The notes under the pieces: generated by a model
Seen by the model: the letters and a program-made list of their open reading frames with translations, nothing else
What the model was told of the DNA's origin: nothing
The model's database searches: none
Translations under genes and position numbers: made by a program
Shown: positions 23,391 through 35,081 of the stretch, one piece after another
Layout: each line of letters starts with the position of its first letter
Position numbering within the stretch: the stretch's first letter is position 1
Assembly (NCBI GenBank): GCA_033239525.1
Contig: BSYO01000004.1
Location: 27,008,037 to 27,072,036 of the forward strand
DNA from: Nepenthes gracilis
Lineage: Eukaryota; Streptophyta; Magnoliopsida; Caryophyllales; Nepenthaceae
Direction of reading: 5' to 3'
DNA: 64,000 nucleotides

Positions 23391-23987
23391 TTTTGAAATT
23401 TCGTGGTTGATAAATAAGATGCATTTTATAGATTATGTGCCCCCATCTTAATTTCATCTTTAGTTTTTCCATTTCTAGATAATGGAACCAATATAACATG
23501 ATTGTTGCTTTTGAGAATTTGTTCACACAATAAATTAACACATTCATCACCTTGCCTAGAGTAAGGAAATCCTTTTAACCAAAGGCGTTAACGTGGAAGA
23601 GATCATTCTCAACATAAAAAGAACAAAGATCACTAGAAAAAAAGGGAAAACGTAGGGATAAGAAAACAGCAATCAGTTCTGCAATTTCGCTTATCAAAGA
23701 AAAAATGTGAAGGCGACATTTGCATCTTAGTAGGCATCATTTAGACACATCGTAATCTATAATTGCATGAAGTTTCTGCTCTGACATCGTGAACCTATCT
23801 TCATGCACCGCCAAGACATTTCCTTTTGTCCATGATACGTGCATTACCACTGAACTATATCGATTTCAAGAATAGACAATCCAACTCAAACTTCAAAGAC
23901 AAAAATGAGACGAAATCTCCAAAACCAAGTATCCACCAGAAATTGCAGCAAAGCAATAACATCAATAGTTAACATTTGATAGATCTA
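23391..23987. repeat. duplicated segment, copy 2
   Basis: 597 bp nearly identical to 20228-20829, again ending agatcta before an LTR start. The few differences are single-base changes and 1-2 bp indels. Confidence 0.85.
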
Positions 23988-24965
23988 TATTGGGATTCAA
24001 TGAAAACACGCACACAATGGGAACAATGGAAGAAACCTGAATTCTCCGTCATAATTGAGTACAAAGAACATAATGCAACCGATCATACAAAACTATACAA
24101 TGATATTTATAGTAAAAAACTCTTCTCAACTAAAAAAAAATATTATGTAACAAATTTCGAATAAATCCATTTTAAAAAAATGTCGGTTACAAAGGTAGCC
24201 CCCTCCGAAATTTTTTCACTACAACCCGAGTGAATGATAAGTTGAATATAAACTATAACACATCCGAGAATTCACAAGAGAAAATACAGCGAGAATAAGA
24301 ATAACAGAATGAGAATACATCCTAAAAATATACTAGAGTAGCGGACCTGATTTTGGTAAATAATGAAACTCAAGTTAAATCTCAACCAAATGTAAACTCC
24401 TTTTTCTCTCTTTTCTTTTTTTCTTTCTTATGCGACACTCTTTGTGATGCAAAATTATTTCAAATTCTCAATCCTAAAATCATAAAAGCGTGACTTTATA
24501 GCAATATTGGCACACGTGTCCTTCTCATGTGTATTATACATGACCCCGCGGCATTTCCATGAACATTCCCTTTATGCACTGATTCCATTAGAATTGGTAC
24601 ATAGGAATTCCTCAGTGCATATCAAGTGTATCCATTCTATCCCAAATATGTACAATTGTTTATCATACGCCTACCAGACATAGATACTACTTGTTCATTG
24701 AAAATACCTTTCACTCAATTGTTTCTAGTATGAATCTCGTGCAAACTTCTAGTAAACTCTATTGCTCGATCAACCCTCACACAACCTTCAGTGTCCTTTG
24801 TCGCTCTACTGACCTTTAACATATTCTTACACAAATCTTACTTAACCTTCAGTTTCCTTTTTCACTCAGATAATTTCAACCGACTCTCACATAAACCTTG
24901 CACAATCTATAATTGACTTGTCCATTGATTGTAAGATCCATAAGGGAGTGATCCAAAAGTTAATA
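23988..24965 (-). mobile_element. solo copia-type LTR
   Basis: 978 bp, starting TATTGGG (a decayed TGTTGGG) and ending GTTAATA. Flanks atcta and attta are a 4/5 match for a TSD. The body aligns with 25244-26062: minus-strand leader, then a TC-rich ttttctctcttttc block. Confidence 0.65.
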
Positions 24966-25243
24966 ATTTAATATTCGTTGTGCATTAGGTTTCAAAGTTC
25001 TTCAAATAGCACAAATGGATATAATAGATATGTTACAAAAAGCCAAAAGGCGATCTCAAAGTGCTCTCATCAAAGAATTGAGCTGTACCATAATGACTTT
25101 ATTTGCTAAATTTACTATGTCATTCCACACAATAAGAGGGTGAGGCTCGACATAACTATATTGTAAATTAGAAGTCACATATGTAAATTATGGAAAAGTA
25201 GCCCGTTGATATTGGATAATGTTAAGGATTCATACATTCTTCT

Positions 25244-26062
25244 TGTTGGGATTTAATCAAAGCATATATGATTCGGCGTAGCAAAATAAACCTGAACATT
25301 ATCAAACGTCAATCACCGAATTCATGAGTATAAGAAACATAATAATGTATAATCATTTTAACGTAAAAAACTCTTTTCAATCAAAAAAAATTACAGAATA
25401 GATTTTAAACAAATCTATTATAATAATAGTGCCGGTTATAAATAACCTATTTTGAAATTCTTTCATTATAATCAGGAGTGAAGAATATTTGATTACAAAT
25501 CCCTCAACATACCTAACAATTTATAAGAAAAAGTACAATAAAAAATAAGAGTAACCAAACGAAATTCACCATAAAAATTCATTTTAAAACAACATAGTTG
25601 ATCTTAACGAAGAATATAATTCAAATTAGACTTCAATCGAATGCCGAACCTATCTCTTTTCACTATTTTACTTTTCTTTTTTCTGTGTAGTTCTTTTTGT
25701 TTGAGAAATGATTTTGAATTATTCTAAAATTATGTCAAACGTGATTTTATATTTGAGGCGGCGCCCGAGCTCCCGTTGGGCGTGTGTTGCATCCGAGAGC
25801 CATTGGAACAAGCACTCCTCGAGTGGCCCGATTCTGGAATTGGTGCTCATGCGTATAATAAGTGCTTGTCGTGCCCAACTCTACTAACTTTCAACCGACC
25901 CTCGGCCAACCATCGCATGAATATTACATGATTTTTCAATATTATTTGCCACTTAGTTGACCTTCAACTGACCTTCAGTTGATTCTTGCAAGAATATTGT
26001 ACGAGCTCCTTTTGACTATCCATTTATTGTGATATACATAAATAAGTGGCCAATATCCAACT
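25244..26062 (-). mobile_element. solo copia-type LTR, TSD CTTCT
   Basis: 819 bp, starting TGTTGGG and ending TCCAACT (last A changed to T), flanked by cttct at 25239-25243 and 26063-26067. It shares the taaaaaactcttttcaa and gttataaataacc-type segments with the LTR at 23988. No interior is present. Confidence 0.8.
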
Positions 26063-26067
26063 CTTCT

Positions 26068-26940
26068 TTCCCAAAGCCCCACAATAATGGAGTCAAGTAC
26101 TGGGCCATCTTATGTTTCCTTAGCTGTGTTAGATGGGGATGGGGAAATGGCCGATGGAGTGAATTAAACACGATCGAACAGCCCACCTACAGTGCAAACT
26201 TACCTTATCGACTGTCCTAAATGAAAAATGTTGCAGCTAAGTGGTTTCTTTAATTTGATGTGCTGGCTGAGGGGAAAGATTTCCCTGCTGAAACCTGCAG
26301 AATCCTTATAATGTCAATGATCCTAGTTGCTAAATAATAAATATGGATAAAAATATTAGTATTGTTTGTGATTGTATTAATATTGGGTATACATATTAAT
26401 ATGGGACATATCAAAAAAAGAATTAAAACTATATATTCTAAGAATCATTTACTTGATAGATAATTTTTAGTGCAAAAAATCCTGAGTTCAATAGAATTTC
26501 AGGTTAGATTTCTTTAAAACAAAACACAATCAAATGAGGCTTTATTGTTTTCTCGAGATGATTTATATAAACTCATTTATGTTATTTGCAAGGGACAATT
26601 AATATGTTAAAGAAAGTAAATTTATTAAACGTTTTGAAATGTTCACACAATACATTCTTTGATTTACCGGATGTTATTTTTATAGGCCTATTTTTAGCTA
26701 ACAAAATGATACAACAAAAATAAAACTCCCAATCCGGTTTCTGATTCTACCAAGCATAAAGAGAAATTCACAATGCAATTATCAATATTCTTGCAACTTA
26801 ATTTTCCTGTTTCATTGGTACAGTGCAAGAGTGGGGTATGCCTTCTTACAATAGTAACGATGCTTCATTTTATCAAAATGTAGAGGGTGCATACCACAAA
26901 AGCAACATCTGTTTAAAGTAAAAAAAAAAAAAAGAATAGA
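26068..26940. other. unassigned AT-rich sequence
   Basis: No gene or repeat was recognised between two solo LTRs. A poly(A) run at 26921-26934 precedes the next LTR. Confidence 0.4.
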
Positions 26941-26945
26941 TATAT

Positions 26946-27691
26946 TATTAGATTATAGATCACTTCCGTGTAAATCCTATGTTTATTTAAAGTGACATTT
27001 GATAAAACGCATGAGGATGCACGTGGATTGAACTGATCCCTAAAAATTATAGAGTGGCACGCGACAGACTCCTCATTGCCACATAAGCACCAATTCCAGA
27101 TTAAATGGCACTTGAGGAGCGCTTGAGGGGCACACAAGTATGATTTTAAGATTGTCCAACGCCTAATGCATGTCTAAGAAAGTGCTCGAGCTCATGCTCA
27201 ATATGCGCCCGACGAGCACTCAAGCGTCATTCCTCATATAAATGCGCCTGAAACGATTTTAGGATTACAACTTTGTAATTTTGAGACCTTGATTGCCGGC
27301 ACTGTGAAAAAAAGAAGAAAAAAAGAGAGAAAAGGGAGAATAGGGAAGTTCAGGTATTCAAGTGAATTCTAAATCGTATTTTAATTTTAAGTGCGTTGTT
27401 ATTGAAATTGGGAAGAATATTTTACCGGTCTTACTATATTCTTTCGTCTTATATTCATTATTACTCAAATTTATTTATTTCAAGACGTTGTGTCATATTT
27501 ATTGGGATTTGTGTAATCGAACATATATTACATAGTAGATATTTTGAATGTATAATCTCGTGATTTTTTTCTCTTATTCATAATGAGGATTTTCTACATA
27601 AAATTATGTATACTTTATTATTTATAATTATTACTTGTTGTACATTGCAATTATTTCTTCATGATTTAAATAAGCAATCCAGTCCCTAACA
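26946..27691 (+). mobile_element. solo copia-type LTR
   Basis: 746 bp, starting TATTAGATTATAGATCACT, which aligns with the start of the LTR at 15788 (TGTTGGGTTATGGGTCACT), and ending CCCTAACA. Flanks tatat and tgtat match 4/5. The plus-strand leader contains aaagagagaaaagggag, as in related LTRs. Confidence 0.65.
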
Positions 27692-27696
27692 TGTAT

Positions 27697-28087
27697 AATC
27701 TCAGCAGAACTTACAATACAGGAAATCTTGTCTAGGATACCCTACTAATGCATTATAAGTGGGGTTGCACCCCTAACTGGACGAGTCGAGGGGGCCTGTG
27801 TTATAGACTGAGGCTGTTTGGCCAAAGCCAGACTGTTGCAATTTATGAAACTTCTTTTTTTTTGCTTTCATTTGAAAAAAAAAAATTAAAAAGTCATCCG
27901 ACTGTTAAATTTGTAACCAAATTGCTGTGATTGTAGCACAGGCCCCTGAGCTCTAACTCGACACCGTGAATGGGACACATGCCACCTCACTTACTGGGTG
28001 AACTGCAGTTAATTTCCTTATTTGGTTTTCACAGCAGTACTACCAAAGAGAGATCTTCATTCTTGTTTTCTTGAATGTAAACCCCTT
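27697..28087. other. unassigned, possible 3' region of a minus-strand gene
   Basis: Less AT-rich than its neighbours and without TE motifs. If the adjacent minus-strand reading is a gene, this could be its 3' untranslated part. Confidence 0.25.
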
Positions 28088-28560
28088 GGGGAAATAAATT
28101 GGCTCTGATCACTACAAAGTATTGATCAAAAGCATTTGAATGGGAGAACAGTTAGCCCCTCGACGCATGATAGCAGCTTCTAACTCTGCTGAGAGAAAAC
28201 AATGAGAAAGCACGAGATTGTGAAAAACAGAACCACAGATCCGAATCTGATTCTAACACAGACTATGTGATTTAGGCTAAAAAGGGGAAAATCAAGACTC
28301 ATGAGCTGAATCTGATCAAAATGATACCAGTGAGGTTAGGGTTTTGCGGAGTTTGTCTACTGATTTCGCTGGCACTGCTCGCACGGAGATGCAGGGATCA
28401 ATACGTCCGAAGGACGCTCTACCTGCTAGAGGTGAACAATCTAGAGTTCGTGAACGGATTTGGTGGGCCTGTGCGGCAGCAAAGGAAGAGCAAATTATCG
28501 AAAAACCAAGGATAGAGATTAGTTTGAGTGGACGAAACTCCTCTAGAGCATAAACTAGTA
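28088..28560. other. unidentified gene fragment, strand uncertain
   Basis: On the minus strand, a tttctctcag splice-acceptor-like site (about 28190-28199) opens a short frame reading AELEAAIMRRGANCSP, which stops near 28112. On the plus strand, 28344-28553 has a protein-like composition (RTEMQGSIRPKDALPARG, then RVRERIWWACAAAKEEQ) without a convincing start. A telobox-like ttagggttt at 28335 is common near plant housekeeping promoters. I recognise no family. It may be the end of a split gene or a pseudogene. Confidence 0.25.
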
Positions 28561-28897
28561 GACTTACGATTATGGAAAAAGGGTTGGGTCGGTGGAGTTT
28601 AGGGGCCACTGGTTCCAGCACAGGACCAGGGGCCCCTGGTCGCAGCCCATCTGACGTCATTTTGGCTATCGATTTAAAAATCGACGGCTGATATTTTTTT
28701 AAAAAAATTAAGATAAATAAAAAATAATAATAATCGTTTTTTTAATTAAATATAAAAAAATTATAAAAATAAAAAAAATAATATTAAACCTTTTTTTTAA
28801 TATATATATGCAGCCGTTAGATTTTTACATCCAACGGCTACGGAGGCGTCGGAGGGACTGTGACGTCCCCCCGCGTTGCAGCCCCCCCGGATTTTAA
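28561..28897. other. unassigned, low-complexity AT tract
   Basis: Poly(A)/poly(T)-rich sequence at 28690-28810 lies between two GC-richer edges that contain complementary pieces: atcgacggctga near 28680 and gcagccgttagattt near 28810. No gene is visible. Confidence 0.35.
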
Positions 28898-29355
28898 TAA
28901 CATAGTGCTTGTCAAGTATTTAGTCCTTAAAACAATCCCAACAGTATTAAATTCCATAGTTAATGTCCAGTCTCTTGATTATCGGTTTATGGGACACAAG
29001 GCTACTCATCAAGGCCCCTCAGATTCGATCCTCCGAGGTTTGGACCCTATACATTTGGTCTTTGTTGTCCTCATTGTAGGGCCATCAGATTCTTTTGTGA
29101 TTTAGATAAAAGTTTAATTTTTTAGGCCCAATTATGATGGATGAAAAATTCTACTAATCTAAAGAATTAACTAAAGTCATGATCAATTGGTTGATTGTTT
29201 CCTCAACAATTTTCTTTTCTTCCAGGGAACTTTAATACAAAATTTTATTAGATTGTATAACCATATAATTATCTTTAATAAAATATTAATGAAACTATTA
29301 CAACTAATGGTAAATTAATAGAACCATCGTTCCTAACTATAATTATATATATGGG
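28898..29355. repeat. direct repeat, copy 1
   Basis: About 455 bp repeated in the same orientation at 29563-30020. The ordered matches include tcaagtatt, cttatgagacaca-like, ctaaagaattaa, caattttc and taataaaatattaatgaaac. It contains agattcgatcctcc, resembling a pol III B-box, so a SINE or short terminal-repeat element may be inside. Confidence 0.75.
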
Positions 29356-29562
29356 CCTTTGCCAAGTGACTTCTCTGTATCTGTTGCTGGCCTATAATGT
29401 GGATGATTTCAGTTAAGGCTGACTTCAACTATGCAGATGAGCTCTATCTTGAATATTGGGATTTGGTGTTCCTTGTAGAGCCTATTTCTTATTGATTAGT
29501 TTACATGTGAAAAATTCTGTTTTGTGGGATCAACAATTTGATGAATATAGTTCACATGTTAA

Positions 29563-30020
29563 TAATATAGTAACTTATCAAGTATTTGATCATTAAAATA
29601 ATCCAAATACTATTAAATTTCATAATTGATGTCAAATCTCTTAACTATTGACTTATGAGACACAACATATCTCATCCAAGATCTCGAGTTTGGTCCTTTG
29701 GGGTTTGGGCCCTAGATGTCCGATCTTTGGCATCATCACCATGGGGCCATCCAGTTGTTTCGTGATTTGGTTAAGTCTCCAACTTTTTAGGCTCCATTAA
29801 AATGGATTAGAAATTATGTTTATCTAAAGAATTAATTAAAGCCACAATTAATTAGTTAATTGCTTAATTAACAATTTTCCTTTCTTGCAAGGAACTTAAA
29901 TATAAAATATTATTAGATTTTATAACTATATAATTATCGTTAATAAAATATTAATGAAACCATTACAAGTATTGGCAAACTTACAAAAATATTATTTCTA
30001 ATTATAATAATTATATATGT
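29563..30020. repeat. direct repeat, copy 2
   Basis: Partner of 28898-29355, separated by about 207 bp of unassigned sequence. Divergence is moderate and spread along the length, so the duplication is old. No TGxx..xxCA ends or PBS were found, so an LTR origin is not shown. Confidence 0.75.
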
Positions 30021-30318
30021 TACATCCCTTTCTATTTGTACCAATGGGAATCAAACTTTGGCCTACCAAACTTTTAAGCTTTCAAATTTGACCACCCATA
30101 AGAAAAAACTTTTTAACTTAGAAACCAAGTTTGTGAATCATATGAGCAGACAGTGTCCTTTGTGGTACACAAAGCATGCCCATGTGTGTAAGGCTTTTAG
30201 CCTAATTCTTGCATATGGATTGCTCGATCTGATCAACTTACATGATAGCATGCCCCATGCCATGGTATGTGGCGAAGTACGATATTTTCTACTGAGCTCA
30301 TCTTCTTTTAGAGTATTT

Positions 30319-31286
30319 TATTGGGAGTAACTGCCGTCGGTTCGGATGAGTCGAGAAAAAAAAATGAACGATGATGACAACGACGCACATGCAAACAACA
30401 ATCATAGAAAATAGAGTGAGATGAGATATACATATTTTTAATGTGAAAAACTATTTTCAACTAAGATAAAAACTATATAAAAAACTCTAAAAAATCTCCA
30501 CTATATAAACTCAATTACACAAACCCTTGAGAAAAAGTACAAGCAATCGACCTAAGACGGAGTAAAAAACAAATATCTAGAGTAAGGAAAAATCTCGTTT
30601 TCTCTTTTCTTTCTTTTTTTCTCTCTCATTCTTTCCTTATTAGCGGCACTCTCTGCTCCCTAATTTTATAAGTGTTTGGCAAAAGTCTCATTTTTCGTAC
30701 AAACTCTAAAGCGCTTCGCGCGCTTTATAATGACGTATAGCCTAAAACCCATTTTTCACGCTCTTACAACCATGAAAAACGCATTTTTGCCCTTTTACAT
30801 TGTGGGCTACTAAAACCGACAGTCGGCCATCCTTTAATATTCATAATCCGGTGGCCCCTCTTACTCAACAATTCGATCAGTTCTCTGAATCAGCAGTCCG
30901 GCCAACTCTCGGACTAGAAAGTCTAGTTGGCCTTTAGCCTCTCTGTCCGATGTCCTTTCGGACTTGACTCTGCTAGGTCACTCCTCAATCTCAACTTCGA
31001 TTCGGTTGCCCCTCGACCTCGGCCTCGACTCTGATTAGGTTGCCTCTCGGCCTCGGCTCCAATTTTTCATTTGATCTCTACAACCTGTTTGTACTTTGAC
31101 CTATGCTACCGGTTGACCCTCCGGTCTCAGCAATCGGTCTGCACTCCGACTTGTGCGACATGGTTGCCTTTCAACCACGCACGCTTCGCGCGTACGAATA
31201 TTTCGATCATCGCACACACGTTGTATGACCTTCCGATGACCTTCTACTTATTAAGACGCTCATAATGAGGTGACTAAAACCCAATA
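30319..31286 (-). mobile_element. solo copia-type LTR
   Basis: 968 bp, starting TATTGGG and ending AACCCAATA. Flanks tattt (30314-30318) and tatct (31287-31291) match 4/5. The minus-strand leader (taatgtgaaaaactattttcaac) and TC-rich ctctcttttctttcttttt block are shared with the LTRs at 23988 and 25244. Confidence 0.65.
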
Positions 31287-31517
31287 TATCTTATTGTTAA
31301 ATAATTTCAAATCAAACCGATAGTCATTTCACTAATGTCCAGATTTTTTTTATAAAAAAAGTGCCTGTGCCATTTCTTTCAAATAAAATAAATCATAATT
31401 GCAAATATAAGTTTAATTATCTAATTATTTTCATACTTATAATTCTATTAATCTTCATCTAATTTAGCACTCTATTTTAATCATTTATGGCCATAAATAT
31501 TTGATTATGTACGAAAT

Positions 31518-32718
31518 TATTGGGTTTGGTCACTTTCTTCTGGGTAATTTAACAAACGGGTGCGTTATTAAAAATTACATAAGGCTTGTGCGAAATTCGG
31601 AGTGTAGCAAATTGATTATCGTAAAGATCGGATAGACTGATTTGCTGGAGTTGGCAAATGTCGGAGTGGTCGATTTGTCATAATAGGCAAATCTCGGAGT
31701 AAAAAAAATTCAAATGCGTGCGTAACAAATGACCAATAAAGTAGCAATAATGCTGCTCTTGGGCCAACCGGTCGAAAAGCAGGAGGTCGGTCAGCCGAGC
31801 AGCAAAGAGGTCGGCCGGCCGACTAGTAGGACAGCTAGCTAAGCGTTCAGGCAGCAAGAAGCCGGCTGGGGAAGCTAACCGGCTGAGAAAAGACACTGGT
31901 CAGGGAGGCTGGCTGGCTAAGTTGAGATAAGGATGACTAAGGGCACTAATGCAAAAGGGTGACCAGGTAACGTCAATTCAAAGAAATCGACCTAGCGGAG
32001 TTGGTAGATGACTTTGTAGAGTGGGCACCAGACTCTGAGGAGTAGGTGATAGGCTTCCAGAGTAGGCAATTGACTTTTAGAGTTGGTAAGCTGACTTTGC
32101 AGAGTATGCACCGTTTATGTAGAGTATATGTCGTTTGGGGAAAAGCGGAAACTAGTGATGTCACAAAAATGACAAAATTAGTGTGACAAATCATATGTAA
32201 GATCAGATCAAGTGAGCAAATGGGATTTGGAGTCGGCGTCATTATTAGAAGCACCAGGGGCTTTCGAAAAATGAGTAGCAGCGCAGCAGTGGAACGTGGA
32301 ACGGATGATGGAATGGAGCATAGTGCGGAAAGGAGCTCTCGCCGTTCGTCATTTTACGCTATACTTGTAAAATCAATCAATGGAGAGTATTACCAGTAAG
32401 AGAAATGAGAGAAGAAAAATAGATAGAAAATGAGAAAATGAGAATTTCTTACTCTGAAAATTATTTTTCTTATTCAATCTCGGATGAGCTACTGGTACTC
32501 TGTCTCGGGATTATTTATAACTAATTTTATATAATAAAATTTTTTAAAATTTATCCCATGGTTTTTTCCTTGATCGAGAAGGATTTTTCATATTAAAAAT
32601 TATTGTGCATTCTTGTATTCTTTATACTCACATTCTTGATAGCTAATGGCCGATAAAGGGCTTTGAGTTTTTCTACTATGACCGAATTGTGTATGAATTC
32701 AGATGTCGAGGCCCGGCA
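31518..32718 (+). mobile_element. solo copia-type LTR
   Basis: 1201 bp. The start TATTGGGTTTGGTCACT aligns with the 15788 LTR start, and the end GAGGCCCGGCA corresponds to its CCCAACA end. Flanks gaaat (31513-31517) and gaagt (32719-32723) match 4/5. The 3' part keeps the tttttcatattaaaaat segment seen at 16460 and 18020. No PBS or interior follows. Confidence 0.65.
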
Positions 32719-32723
32719 GAAGT

Positions 32724-34157
32724 AGCATCCCATCTCATGAGGGACCCACAACAGTACCAATTAAAGTTAGACTGACAAGACAATCAAACCGGCATCCAAT
32801 GTGTTATTGGCCTCTGCTACTGTTCTATCAATAGAAGAACATGAACTATTGAGCTTTCCATTTTGCTTTTCCATTGATGTCAGTAGTCCTTTTCATTCAC
32901 TCGAACCATTGACAAGGTTGCTGCGCTTGGAAGTCATGAGGAATTATCCAGACAAATCATCTTCTGCTTCGTGTATCTAACTACAGAGAAATAATTCTGG
33001 CAAAAACAGACAAGAAATCCTCAGCATGGACCCACATCTAAAGTGGGCTCTATTCACATTTTCTAATCCCTGCATATTTATACATAATTTTATATATTAA
33101 ATATAGATAAACGTTATAAGTTACATTTTGTTGGATTGTGATTTGAGTGAGATATGTTTAAATCGCAGGGCTCCTTGTATAATTACTAATCATTTAATTG
33201 TAGCGGCCAGTTTAATCGGTCGATGAAAAAGAAGTAAAAATATAATAATTATTACCAATATAATTACTAAAAAAATTAGAATAAATATTATATTATTAGA
33301 TTTGTATAAGAATAAAGTTTACATTTAAAAATAAAATAATATTACCACCACGGTGGCCACCAAAGGGTAGCGGGTAGGGTTACAAGACTGGCTAGGAAGG
33401 AAACCGGACGACCAGCGGTTAATTGGCAGTGGCTGACCAGTGACCATCTGTCACCGCCGATGATGGCAAGTACTGCCGGAGAGGGTGCAGATTCCGATTT
33501 AACTAGAAAAAGAAATCTGGCCGATCAATGGCTATGTCTAAAGCAGATTTTGTTCCAACTGAAATAGTAATAAACCTAGCAATGGCAATAGCAACCATGG
33601 GGAGCGATTCGGAGGCGCTTCATCGTGTCTTGCATTTTGCATGTTTATTGTGTGATAGACTCTTAGATTGAGATAATTCAATAGTAATCTATATTTTACA
33701 TGCACAAAAAATTAAAAGAATATATATATATAATTATTTTTTATTGTTCCTTTTTATAATATTGAAATATCAAAATGTTTATATTATAAAAGAAACAAAA
33801 CAAAATGTATATATATATATATATATAATCATTTGCATATTTTTTCTTTTTTATATTTGTAAAATTTGGACTCATGAATTTTCAATCTAAGGATTGGGGG
33901 CACGTCCATGGCGCAATGAATGGGGACGATCGAACGTTCCCGTTACCATACCAACGGAGATACCTAACATAACATGAAACATAACATAGCACAATAAAAT
34001 TCGTGTTGAGCCATGGTCAACACGAGCACAATTTTAGCTTAAATAATTCATAGTATAATTAAATTATCGACTTATAATAATTTTTTTAATTATTTTTTTC
34101 TTGAAATTTAAACTGCCTAGAAGCAGACTATATATATTTATACAAGAGGAGATTGAA
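32724..34157. other. unassigned, mostly AT-rich
   Basis: A GC-richer patch at 33345-33640 (ccaccacggtggccacc and following) has no recognisable frame. (TA)n occurs near 33808-33828. No gene is called. Confidence 0.35.
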
Positions 34158-34217
34158 TAGTGAGCACGAACCTGGAACACAGAGTAGAAGTAGAATATCT
34201 TACAACTGAGCTACACC
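34158..34217 (-). repeat. tRNA-like head, probable SINE remnant
   Basis: The minus strand reads ggtgtagctcagttgtaaga, a good pol III A-box context, and about 35 bases later ccaggttcgtgctc, a B-box-like element. The arms do not close into a cloverleaf, so this is a decayed tRNA or the head of a SINE, not a working tRNA gene. Confidence 0.45.
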
Positions 34218-35081
34218 TTTGATATATGCATGAAACTAATATCTATATGTGGATTCCTGCACTCCAAAAAAAAGGTACTTTCTCTACTTTAAAATCATTC
34301 AACTATTATTTTTTAAAAATAAAAAATTGATAGTGTCGGCATGACACGCACATAATATTATAAAAAAATTACTTTATAAATGAGAGGTTGTACTGAATAT
34401 TTAAATATAAATGGGTCATGCCTAGGTACTACCTAAATCTATAGATATGATGTGAGGATAAAAAGATTGCTTGTTATCTAACAATTAATAATAAATTTGA
34501 ATTTAAATTTAAATTATATTTCTGATTATATCTATATTGAAAATTAATCTGATAATATTGGTTATATAAGAAGATAATATGGGAGAAACATAAGCAAAAT
34601 AAATATATAAATTGGGACCTCAATAATAAATCATAGTAGACAAATTAGGGATGGAAATGGTAAAGCATAAAGCAAAGTGATGATGATGTTGATATCCAAA
34701 GCAAGGATAAGAGAGGCACATGGCTAGCCAGCGTTTCCACAGTCTCAGCCGAGTGATTAACCCACACCGCGGTGGTCCGTCCCACTCCGTTACCTTTCAC
34801 GACCCCGCTGTCGTCTTCATCTTTTAGCCACTTTCTCAGAATTGTTAACGTCAATCAAACTTAACATGGACACAAAGGCTGCATGCTTCTCCTTCTCTCA
34901 CTTAACCAACTTTTCAAGAAGGTCCCAACTTATCTCCCTAGCTGGTTCTTCAATCATACTACGAGCAATCATCTCCCCTCTCCCCAAATAAACCAACCTT
35001 TATATTTCTCTTTCGATCAAATATTTATATGTATGGATATAGGTATAATATCTAGCTAATAGCTGATATCAATCATTAATA
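34218..35081 (+). promoter_or_regulatory. upstream region of the MIZ-like gene
   Basis: AT-rich to about 34640, then a mixed 34690-34990 stretch with a CT-rich part (ccttctctcactt, atctcccctctccccaa) typical of plant core promoters. A TATA-like tttatatttctc lies at 34998-35009, about 75-85 bp before the ATG. No upstream ATG-initiated long frame competes. Confidence 0.4.

Noticed and set aside
34645..34854. Minus-strand 69-codon frame upstream of the MIZ-like gene
   Set aside because: No domain or codon-use support. It sits in the CT-rich promoter of the plus-strand gene.
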